This document shows, one piece after another, positions 33,289 through 40,016 of a DNA stretch of 64,000 bases (position 1 is its first letter; each line of letters begins with the position of its first letter). The position numbers and the translations under genes are program-made. Source of the stretch: Nitrospirillum viridazoti CBAmc (GTDB lineage Bacteria; Pseudomonadota; Alphaproteobacteria; Azospirillales; Azospirillaceae). A model generated the notes under the pieces. That model was not told the DNA's origin. It made no database searches and saw only the letters and a program-made list of their open reading frames with translations. Location: NCBI RefSeq assembly GCF_000730165.1, contig NZ_CP022112.1, forward strand, positions 1,094,001 to 1,158,000. Reading direction: 5' to 3'.

Positions 33289-33299
33289 CTGCGTTGGCC

Positions 33300-34697
33300 T
33301 CAGGCCAAGCCGGTCAGCCGGAGCGTCAGACCCGCGATGGAGCAAGCCGCCAGCACCGGGATCATCCCGACCTTGAACCGGAACACCGCGACGACGGCTG
33401 CGGCGGTCAACGACAAAGCGGCCACGTTAACGCTGGCCAGCGCCGGGATTTCCAGCACCAGGCCGAACGCCTTGAGGTCCATCACCTCCCGGAACAGGGC
33501 ATGCAGGGCGAACCAGACCGCCAGGTTGAGGATCACGCCCACCACGGCGGCGGTGATGGCCGTCAGGGTGGCGGAGACGGCGCGATTGCCGCGCAGCTTC
33601 TCGATGAAGGGCGCCCCCAGGAAAATCCACAGGAAGCAGGGCACGAAGGTCACCCAGGTGGTGAGCACCGCCGCCAGGGTGCCGGCCACCAGCGGCGGCA
33701 GGGCGCCGGGCGCGCGGAACGCCGCCAGGAAGCCGACGAATTCCAGCACCATGATCAGCGGGCCAGGTGTCGTCTCCGCCATGCCCAACCCGTCCAGCAT
33801 CTCGCCCGGTGCCAGCCAGTGATAGGTGTCCACCGCCTGCTGGGCGACGTAGGCCAGGGCGGCGTAGGCGCCGCCGAAGGTGACGACCGCCATCTGCGAG
33901 AAGAAGATGCCGATGCGGCTGAACACGTCGTCCGGACCCAGCAGCAGGACCAACGCCGCGACGGGAACCAGCCACAGCACCAGGCAGATCCCGGAAATCC
34001 GCAGCGACCAGGACAAGGAGGGGTGCGCATGGGCCGGCATCTCCTCACCCAGCGCCGTCTCCCGGTCCGGCACCGCCTTGCCAGCGGCGGCACCATGTCC
34101 CTTGCCCCCCTGGAAGGCCGGATGCCCGGCCTTGCCGCCGGCGTAGCCGATGAGGCCCGCCGCCAGCACGATGATGGGGAACGGCACCTGGCCCACGAAG
34201 ATGGCCAGGAACGCCACGGCCGCCAGCAGCACCATGGCCTGGTTCTTCAGGGCCCGTGATCCGACGCGCATCACCGCCTGCAGCACCACGGCCAGCACGG
34301 CCGACTTCAGGCCGAAGAACAGGCCGGCCACGGCGTCAACGGAGCCCAGCAGCACGTAAATCCAGCTAAGCGCCAGAATGGATAGGAACCCCGGCAGCAC
34401 GAACAGTGTGCCGGCGACCAGGCCGCCGCGCGTCTTGTGCAGCAGCCAGCCGATGTAGACGGCCAGCTGCTGAGCCTCCGGGCCCGGCAGCAGCATGCAG
34501 TAGTTGAGGGCGTGCAGGAACCGCTCTTCGCCGATCCACCGCTTCTCCTCCACCACGATGCGGTGCATCACCGCGATCTGCCCGGCGGGGCCGCCGAAGC
34601 TTAGCGCGGCAACGCGGGCCCAGACCTTGACGGCCTCGCCGAAGGAGATGCCGTGCGCCGGCACGTCGGTGGAGGGGCGGAGGATGGCGTCGGCCAT
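33300..34697 (-). CDS. chrA: Chromate efflux transporter ChrA (long-chain CHR)
   Basis: 465 residues with two CHR domains. The first starts VKVWARVAALSFGGPAGQIAVMHR and holds LNYCMLLPGPEAQQLAVYIGW. The second has FFSQMAVVTFGGAYAALAYVAQQAV and LGMAETTPGPLIMVLEFVGF. Twelve or so membrane segments. A hydrophilic insert of about 40 residues with His and Gly separates the halves. It expels chromate by exchange with the proton gradient or sulfate. GGGAAG is placed 9 bases before the start, 4 bp after chrB. Confidence 0.95.
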   Translation of the reverse strand: MADAILRPSTDVPAHGISFGEAVKVWARVAALSFGGPAGQIAVMHRIVVEEKRWIGEERFLHALNYCMLLPGPEAQQLAVYIGWLLHKTRGGLVAGTLFVLPGFLSILALSWIYVLLGSVDAVAGLFFGLKSAVLAVVLQAVMRVGSRALKNQAMVLLAAVAFLAIFVGQVPFPIIVLAAGLIGYAGGKAGHPAFQGGKGHGAAAGKAVPDRETALGEEMPAHAHPSLSWSLRISGICLVLWLVPVAALVLLLGPDDVFSRIGIFFSQMAVVTFGGAYAALAYVAQQAVDTYHWLAPGEMLDGLGMAETTPGPLIMVLEFVGFLAAFRAPGALPPLVAGTLAAVLTTWVTFVPCFLWIFLGAPFIEKLRGNRAVSATLTAITAAVVGVILNLAVWFALHALFREVMDLKAFGLVLEIPALASVNVAALSLTAAAVVAVFRFKVGMIPVLAACSIAGLTLRLTGLA

Positions 34698-34701
34698 GGC
34701 G

Positions 34702-35673
34702 TCAGCTTCCCTTCTTGCGGAAAAAGCCCAGCAGGTCGTCGAACACGGCCATGCCCCGCGCCAGGCGTTCCTCGTCGTCCTTGGTGCTCATGCAGATGCC
34801 GGCGATCAGCACGCGGATGCCGTCGGCCTCCGCCCGGCCGTACTTACCGTCCTTCAGGTCGATGTCGTGGACGATCTCCGCGATGGCTTGCAGGGAGGTG
34901 TTGGCAAGGCCAATGCGGCCCAGCAGCACCTCGAAGGTGCAGCGGTCGCCCTCGTGCGTCACCTCGCCGTCCATCATGTCGAAGCGCACGGCGCCGGGGA
35001 CCGGGTCCACCGACCGCGACGGAACGAAGGTGAAGACGGCGTCGGCGTCGATGAAGCGCCGTACCAGCCAGGCCGTGGCGATGCGGTCGACATGGATGCC
35101 CTGGCGGGTGATCCACCTCAGCCCCTTATAAGCGTCCACATCGGATGAGGCCGGTTCACTGGCTTGCATCTCAGTCTGTTCCCGTGTCGTGGTTTCCAGC
35201 AAGTCGAGCACGCCGGACGCGGCGGCCCGGCCGTGGGCTCCGAAGAAGTCAATTGCAGCCACTTGGTTGATGCGGGCCCGCAGGCGGGCGGCGCCGGCAC
35301 GTGCCTCCTCCATCTTGGCCGGGTCGGCCCGCACGACCTCCAGCAGCGCGCGGGCTTCCTTGGCCAAGGTCGCATAGTCCTCATCCCGCGCCTGGTCGAA
35401 CAGGCCGCGCACGTCGGCGTCCGTCAGCCCGTCCAGGAACCGGGCCTCGCACAGCGTGGCCTCGCCCCCGCCGTCCAGGATTTCCCGGATGAGCCAGGAG
35501 AAGTCCTCTCGCGCCTCCTCGGTGGCCGGCAACACATGGACCGCGTTCTTGATGGGCACCGCGCCCAGGGCCTGCAGCCGCCTCCAGATCTTGACCCGAA
35601 GATAGGCCGGCTTGGCCGGCAACTGGTGCACCAACAGCAGCCAGTCGTCTTGCGTCCTCGCGGCGTGGCTCAT
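34702..35673 (-). CDS. chrB: ChrB chromate resistance regulator/accessory protein
   Basis: 323 residues. The N-terminal ChrB_N region begins DDWLLLVHQLPAKPAYLRVKIWRRLQALGAVPIKNAVHVLP, and the C-terminal ChrB_C domain is recognisable from LRWITRQGIHVDRIATAWLVRRFID to DLLGFFRKK. ChrB is a chromate-responsive activator of chrBAC operons in several Proteobacteria. The frame is open 44 codons further 5', but conservation begins at ATG 35673. It precedes chrA by 4 bp and diverges from the DUF1259 gene across a 342-bp gap holding a likely promoter. Confidence 0.92.
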   Translation of the reverse strand: MSHAARTQDDWLLLVHQLPAKPAYLRVKIWRRLQALGAVPIKNAVHVLPATEEAREDFSWLIREILDGGGEATLCEARFLDGLTDADVRGLFDQARDEDYATLAKEARALLEVVRADPAKMEEARAGAARLRARINQVAAIDFFGAHGRAAASGVLDLLETTTREQTEMQASEPASSDVDAYKGLRWITRQGIHVDRIATAWLVRRFIDADAVFTFVPSRSVDPVPGAVRFDMMDGEVTHEGDRCTFEVLLGRIGLANTSLQAIAEIVHDIDLKDGKYGRAEADGIRVLIAGICMSTKDDEERLARGMAVFDDLLGFFRKKGS

Positions 35674-35797
35674 TCCGTCCAACCTGTCCTCAATCCCCAG
35701 CCCGCCCGCATCCAGCGGCGGATGCCACAGGCATACAGGCGTTTCAGGGAATTCGCTGGAGAATCTGGGCATGCCGAAGCCGGGCCTATGCCAAATT

Positions 35798-35843
35798 TGA
35801 TACATCTTATTGCTGTAATTGACTTAATGCAACACATGTATCA
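35798..35843. promoter_or_regulatory. chrB promoter flanked by inverted repeat
   Basis: TGATACAT (35798-35805) and ATGTATCA (35836-35843) form a long inverted repeat whose flanks are also partly symmetrical (11 of 13 positions). Between them on the minus strand lies TTGCAT (35827-35832) with a 17-bp spacer to TAAGAT (35804-35809), a plausible sigma-70 promoter for chrB. The block is AT-rich and centred in the 342-bp divergent gap (35674-36015). The rest of the gap shows no gene. Confidence 0.5.
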
Positions 35844-36015
35844 TTTTTCCACTCGCCGCTGCCGGGCCGTATCGGCGGCGGCGCGGCATCGCCTCCTGCC
35901 GGGGTGGCCATCACGGCGGCCGCCCCGGCGCAAGGGTCCGGAGCGGGGAAGGCGTGCGCAACACCGACCAGGCCGGCCCGAACGGGAGCCAGCCCCTGTT
36001 GAGAGGAAGCTACGC

Positions 36016-36909
36016 ATGAACATCGGGATCATCCGCGCCGTGACGGTCGCCGCCCTGGCGGCCACGGCGGTGCCGGCCCTGGCGGCCGATGCCGACTGGA
36101 GCGCCGTGGGGCAAGCGCTGGGCAAGGCTGGCACCGTGCAGCCGGACGGCGTCTACAAGGTGGGTCTGCCGCGCACCGACCTGTCGGTGACACTGGACGG
36201 CATCGCCATAAAGCCCACCCTGGCCCTGGGGTCCTGGCTGGCCTTCAAGGAGACGGCCAAGGGGCAGGCCATGGTCATGGGCGACCTGGTGCTGACCCAG
36301 GACGAGGTCAACGCGGTGGCCAAGGCGCTGGAGGATGGGGGCATCCAGATCACCGCCCTGCACAACCATCTGCTCCGCGCCCAGCCCGCCACGCTCTACA
36401 TGCATGTGGACGGCCACGGCGACGCGGTGAAGCTGGCGACGGTGCTGCACGACGCCCTGGCCAAGAGCAAGACGCCCCTGGCGGCGCCGGCGGCCGCACC
36501 GGCTCCGGCCGCCATTGACCTGGACACCGCCGCGGTGGACAAGGCGCTGGGCTACACGGGCAAGGCCAACGGCGGCGTGTACCAGGTGACCGTCCCCAGG
36601 GCGGAGGCCGCCAAGGCCGGCGGCATGGAGATTCCCCCATCCATGGGCGCCGGCATCGCCATCAACTTCCAGCCGACCGGTGCCGGCAAGGCCGCGATCA
36701 CCGGCGACTTCGTGCTGATCGCCTCCGAGGTCAACCCGGTCATCAAGGCGCTGCGCGACAACGGCATCGAGATCACGGCGCTGCACAACCACATGCTCGA
36801 CGACGAGCCCCGGCTGTTCTTCATGCACTTCTGGGCCAACGACGATGCCGTCAAGCTGGCAAAGGGCCTGCACGACGCCCTGGCCCAGATGCAGGTCGCC
36901 CACTCATGA
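36016..36909 (+). CDS. Tandem DUF1259 (LppY/LpqO-like) periplasmic protein
   Basis: 297 residues: signal peptide (about 1-24, ending ALA), then two homologous DUF1259 halves (about 25-150 and 170-295). Each half contains ITALHNHxL and a Met/His strand (YMHVDGHGD in the first, FFMHFWANDD in the second), so the domain is duplicated within the gene. The short linker is Ala/Pro-rich. The function of DUF1259 is unknown, but such genes are frequent beside chrA. AGGAAG precedes the ATG. The last four bases overlap the start of the next gene. Confidence 0.85.
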   Translation: MNIGIIRAVTVAALAATAVPALAADADWSAVGQALGKAGTVQPDGVYKVGLPRTDLSVTLDGIAIKPTLALGSWLAFKETAKGQAMVMGDLVLTQDEVNAVAKALEDGGIQITALHNHLLRAQPATLYMHVDGHGDAVKLATVLHDALAKSKTPLAAPAAAPAPAAIDLDTAAVDKALGYTGKANGGVYQVTVPRAEAAKAGGMEIPPSMGAGIAINFQPTGAGKAAITGDFVLIASEVNPVIKALRDNGIEITALHNHMLDDEPRLFFMHFWANDDAVKLAKGLHDALAQMQVAHS

Positions 36910-37904
36910 TGCCTTCCGCCCGCGCCGGCCGGCCCCTTCTGATGGCCATGCTCTTCCTCACCGGATCGGCTGGCGCGGGCGACCCTGCCTTGGTGCTGGA
37001 GGCGACGATCCCACTGCCCAATGTCGGCGGACGGATCGATCATATGGCGGTGGACCTGGCGCACGACCGCCTGTTCGTGGCCGAACTGGGCAACGGCACG
37101 GTGGACAGCATCGACATCGCCCGCCGGAAGCGGTCGGGGCGGATCACCGGCCTGAAGGAGCCCCAGGGGATCGGCTACCTGCCCGCCCGGGACATGATCG
37201 TCGTCGCAAGTGCCGGCGACGGCAGCGTGCGCCTCTATGCCGGCGCCACCCTGATGCCGGCCGGGACCGTCGATCTAGGCGACGATGCCGACAACGTCCG
37301 GATCGACACCGCCACGGGAACCGTCCTGGTCGGGTATGGCGCCGGCAGCATCGCCGTCATCGATCCGGCCCGCCCGGCCAAGATCGGAGACCTGCCGCTG
37401 CGCGCCCATCCAGAGGGCTTCCGCTACGACGTCTCTGCCGGCCGCCTCTACGTCAACGTCCCCGACCGGCAACAGATCGACGTGCTGGACCGCGGGACTG
37501 GCCGCCAGATCGCGGCCTGGTCGTCTCCGGACATGCGGTCCAACTACCCGATGGCGTTGGACGGAGCCGCCGGCCGGATCGCGGTGGGCTATCGCAGCCC
37601 GGCCCGCCTGGTCGAGATGAAGGCGGCGGACGGCACCGTCACCGGCAGCATCCCCCTCTGCGACGATACCGACGACGTCTCCTTCGACGCCAAGCGCAGC
37701 CGCTATTACGTGAGCTGCGGCGAGGGCGCCGTGGACGTCATCAACCGCACGCCCGACGGTCTGGTCCACCGCGACCGGATCAAGACCGCGTCAGGCGCCC
37801 GGACGTCGCTGTTCGTGCCGGAACTGGACCGGCTGTTCGTCGCTGCCCGCGCCGGCTGGTTCGGCGGTGACGCCGCCATTCTGGTCTTCCGTCCGGCTTC
37901 CTGA
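36906..37904 (+). CDS. YncE/YVTN-type beta-propeller protein, exported
   Basis: 332 residues: an N-terminal signal peptide (about 1-25) and a seven-bladed-type propeller built of VTPD/YVTN-like strands, for example VGGRIDHMAVDLAHDRLFVAELGNGTVDSID at the start and DTDDVSFDAKRSRYYVSCGEGAVDVIN near residue 260. Proteins of this group are periplasmic, bind ligands or partners, and have no assigned enzyme activity. ATGA overlap with the DUF1259 gene indicates one message. Its pairing with DUF1259 diverging from chrBA suggests a role in the chromate response. Confidence 0.85.
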   Translation: MMPSARAGRPLLMAMLFLTGSAGAGDPALVLEATIPLPNVGGRIDHMAVDLAHDRLFVAELGNGTVDSIDIARRKRSGRITGLKEPQGIGYLPARDMIVVASAGDGSVRLYAGATLMPAGTVDLGDDADNVRIDTATGTVLVGYGAGSIAVIDPARPAKIGDLPLRAHPEGFRYDVSAGRLYVNVPDRQQIDVLDRGTGRQIAAWSSPDMRSNYPMALDGAAGRIAVGYRSPARLVEMKAADGTVTGSIPLCDDTDDVSFDAKRSRYYVSCGEGAVDVINRTPDGLVHRDRIKTASGARTSLFVPELDRLFVAARAGWFGGDAAILVFRPAS

Positions 37905-37956
37905 TAGGCCACCTGCCCCGAGCATAGTCTGGCAACCCGGCTTCTTTTCGTTGTCA

Positions 37957-37975
37957 TATCCCCCCCAGGGGGATA
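37957..37975. promoter_or_regulatory. CsoR/RcnR-type operator
   Basis: TATCCCCC-CCA-GGGGGATA is a perfect inverted repeat 13 bp before the start of the CsoR/RcnR-family repressor gene. An AT-flanked G/C tract is the usual form of operators for this helical repressor family. It would overlap the promoter and control the repressor and the exporter together. A similar core occurs at 13068-13084. Confidence 0.7.
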
Positions 37976-37988
37976 GGATGCCGCCATT

Positions 37989-38255
37989 ATGAGCCACGCC
38001 AACAACCCCGACGTCCTGAACCGCCTGAAGCGCGCCCAAGGCCATCTCTCCAAGATCGTGGAGATGGTGGAGGAAGGACGCGACGCCCTGGTGATCGCCC
38101 AGCAACTGCAAGCGGTGGTCAAGGCGGTGGACAAGGCCAAGGCCTTCCTCGTCCTGCACCATATCGAGCATCACCTCTACGAAGCCGTAGGGCCGTTGCC
38201 GAAGGAAACCCGGGATCGGCTGTCCGAGATGGCTGAGATCACCAAATACCTGTGA
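37989..38255 (+). CDS. CsoR/RcnR/FrmR-family metal-sensing repressor
   Basis: 88 residues, all helical. Family landmarks are LNRLKRAQGHLSKIVEMVEEGRD, IAQQLQAVVKAVDKAK and HHIEHHLYEAVG. His3 and the HH pairs at 57-58 and 61-62 can supply ligands. The conserved cysteine of helix 2 (normally GRxCxxIAQQL) is absent: the sequence reads GRDALVIAQQL, and no other cysteine is present. The ligand set is therefore all-His/N-terminal, unlike typical RcnR or CsoR. It is followed 7 bp later by a Ni/Co exporter and preceded by a matching operator, so nickel or cobalt sensing is the natural inference. Confidence 0.88.
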   Translation: MSHANNPDVLNRLKRAQGHLSKIVEMVEEGRDALVIAQQLQAVVKAVDKAKAFLVLHHIEHHLYEAVGPLPKETRDRLSEMAEITKYL

Positions 38256-38262
38256 GCCCCAA

Positions 38263-39435
38263 ATGACCCCGCTTTCCGACCTGCTCCAGCAGGGGGCTGG
38301 CAACGCCTGGCTGTTCATCCCCAGCGCCATCCTGTTGGGCGCCCTGCATGGGCTGGAGCCCGGGCACTCCAAGACCATGATGGCCGCCTTCATCATCGCC
38401 ATCCGGGGCACCGTCACCCAGGCGGTGCTGCTGGGCCTGTCGGCCACGGCCTCCCACACCCTGGTGGTCTGGGTGGTGGCGTTGGCGGGCCTGCACTTTA
38501 GCCGCAGCTGGAACGCGGAAACGACCGAGCCCTATTTCCAGGTCGCCTCCGCCGTCATCATCATCGCCGTCGCCCTGTGGATGCTGTGGCGCACCCGCCA
38601 GGCCCAGATGGCGGAACATGCCCATAGTCATGATCACGGGCATGACCACGGCGCTTACGATCATGGCCATAGGCATGACCACCACGGTCACAATGCCCAC
38701 ACCGACCATGGGGCGCAGCGCGCGGAGATCGGTCACAGCGTGACGGTGGACGTGGAGGTGTTTGCAGACGGCGTGCCGCCCCGCTTCCGCGTGCGCTTCC
38801 TTGTGGGCGGCCGCCCACTTCCCGCCGCTTCCCAGGATGCCGTGTGGATTGAAACCGTCCGACCCGACGGCGCCCGCCAGCGGTTCACCATGGTGGACCA
38901 GGACGACTATTGGGAGTCGGCGGAGGAAATTCCGGAGCCGCACGAATTCTCCGCCCTGCTCAGCGCCAGCCACGGCCGCCATGTGCACCAGCATGCCTTC
39001 CGGTTCAGCGAACCCGCCACCCCGGCGCAGGGTATGGATTTGGGGCTGACCGGTTATCAGGACGCGCACGAACTGCAGCACGCCGGCGATATCCAGCGGC
39101 GCTTCGCCAACCGGCAGGTGACGACGGGGCAGATCATCCTCTTCGGCTTGACCGGTGGCCTCATTCCCTGCCCCGCCGCCATCACCGTGCTGGTGCTGTG
39201 CCTGCAGTTGAAGCAGGTTACCCTCGGCGTGGCGCTGGTGCTGTGCTTCAGCGTCGGCCTGGCCCTGACCATGGTCAGCGTGGGGGCCACCGCGGCGCTG
39301 GGCATGCGCCATGCCGCCAAGCGCTTCTCCGGCGCCTTCGCCACCCTGGCGCGGCGGGCGCCCTATGCCTCCGGCGCCCTCATCACCCTGGTTGGCCTCT
39401 ATATCGGCTGGCAGGGGTGGAATGCCTTGCCCTGA
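38263..39435 (+). CDS. NicO/RcnA-type nickel/cobalt efflux transporter
   Basis: 390 residues. The signature helix is LLGALHGLEPGHSKTMMAAFIIAIRGT (HxxxPxHS-type motif). A first group of transmembrane helices precedes residue 110. A His-rich loop (about 118-150, alternating His, Asp and Gly) is followed by a folded insertion of about 120 residues. The second membrane half opens with ILFGLTGGLIPCPAAITVLVLCLQ. NicO/RcnA proteins pump Ni(II) and Co(II) out of the cytoplasm. The insertion after the His loop is longer than in E. coli RcnA. Co-transcribed with the repressor. Confidence 0.9.
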   Translation: MTPLSDLLQQGAGNAWLFIPSAILLGALHGLEPGHSKTMMAAFIIAIRGTVTQAVLLGLSATASHTLVVWVVALAGLHFSRSWNAETTEPYFQVASAVIIIAVALWMLWRTRQAQMAEHAHSHDHGHDHGAYDHGHRHDHHGHNAHTDHGAQRAEIGHSVTVDVEVFADGVPPRFRVRFLVGGRPLPAASQDAVWIETVRPDGARQRFTMVDQDDYWESAEEIPEPHEFSALLSASHGRHVHQHAFRFSEPATPAQGMDLGLTGYQDAHELQHAGDIQRRFANRQVTTGQIILFGLTGGLIPCPAAITVLVLCLQLKQVTLGVALVLCFSVGLALTMVSVGATAALGMRHAAKRFSGAFATLARRAPYASGALITLVGLYIGWQGWNALP

Positions 39436-39791
39436 AGATCGCCCTGGGTCTCTCTATCCTGCAGCGTTCCGTTCACGGCAGCCTGAGGCGAGGTCGCGAT
39501 CTGCGCGGTACCCATTTGAGTCTATTGATGTCTACGGGGTCATTTGGTCGCGCCGATTTACAGCCAGGCCAGCCTGACGGATGGTCATCGCTGTGAACCG
39601 GCGCGATCAATGGCGCGGCTGATTTCAATTGGATCAGACGGGTGGCCACTGCGCTGATTGACGTCCAAAGCGCATGCCGATTATAGGGGTGACAGGGTTG
39701 CTGGTGCTCACCCACAAGAACACCCTGGTAGTGACCTCGCCAACAACTAGCGCGCATCGCGTGACCGCCGTCAACCTGCGGTCTACACCGC
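39436..39791. other. Gene-free stretch at the right edge of the metal island
   Basis: No reading frame with recognisable similarity, and no tRNA or terminator was found in this part. Base composition is more AT-rich and codon bias is lost compared with its neighbours, which fits decayed DNA. The integrase remnant begins immediately after it. Confidence 0.5.
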
Positions 39792-39894
39792 ATGCTTACG
39801 GAGCTGAATGCGGATCACCGGCCACAAGTCGCTGGCCATGCTGGCACGGTACTATCACGCCGACGCGGAGGAACTGGCGCGGCGGCTGGCGTAA
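39792..39894 (+). pseudogene. Tyrosine recombinase (integrase) C-terminal remnant, frameshifted
   Basis: From 39808 the frame reads MRITGHKSLAMLARYYHADA..., the C-terminal GHK...YYH box of phage-type integrases with the nucleophilic tyrosine, ending in TAA at 39892. The preceding codon is a stop, but removing one A from GCTGAATG (39803-39810) joins it to MLTEL upstream, giving the expected LTELMRITGHKS. No catalytic Arg or N-terminal domain can be followed further, so only a broken tail remains. Confidence 0.7.
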
Positions 39895-39925
39895 GCCGAT
39901 GCAACGTCAAGATGGCGAGAAGGAC

Positions 39926-39959
39926 AAAACGCCTGTTTCCCCGAACAAGCGGGCGTTTT
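39926..39959 (-). terminator. Intrinsic terminator of the giant autotransporter gene
   Basis: AAAACGC (39926-39932) and GCGTTTT (39953-39959) form an inverted repeat whose inner TGTT/AACA pairing extends the stem. Read on the minus strand it ends GCGTTTTG, a short T-run, 58 bp after the autotransporter stop. Symmetry means it may work in both directions. Confidence 0.6.
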
Positions 39960-40016
39960 CCGGATTCCCGAACGCACCAGTTTCCGTACAGCACATAGGT
40001 GAACGGGCCCCGGGTG

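Noticed and set aside
35164-36015. Extension of the DUF1259 frame upstream by 284 codons
   Set aside because: It runs antisense through chrB and ends at a clear signal-peptide start with AGGAAG at 36016, so it is a shadow.
39436-39791. tRNA gene as island attachment site
   Set aside because: No cloverleaf arms or CCA-like end could be assembled on either strand in this stretch.
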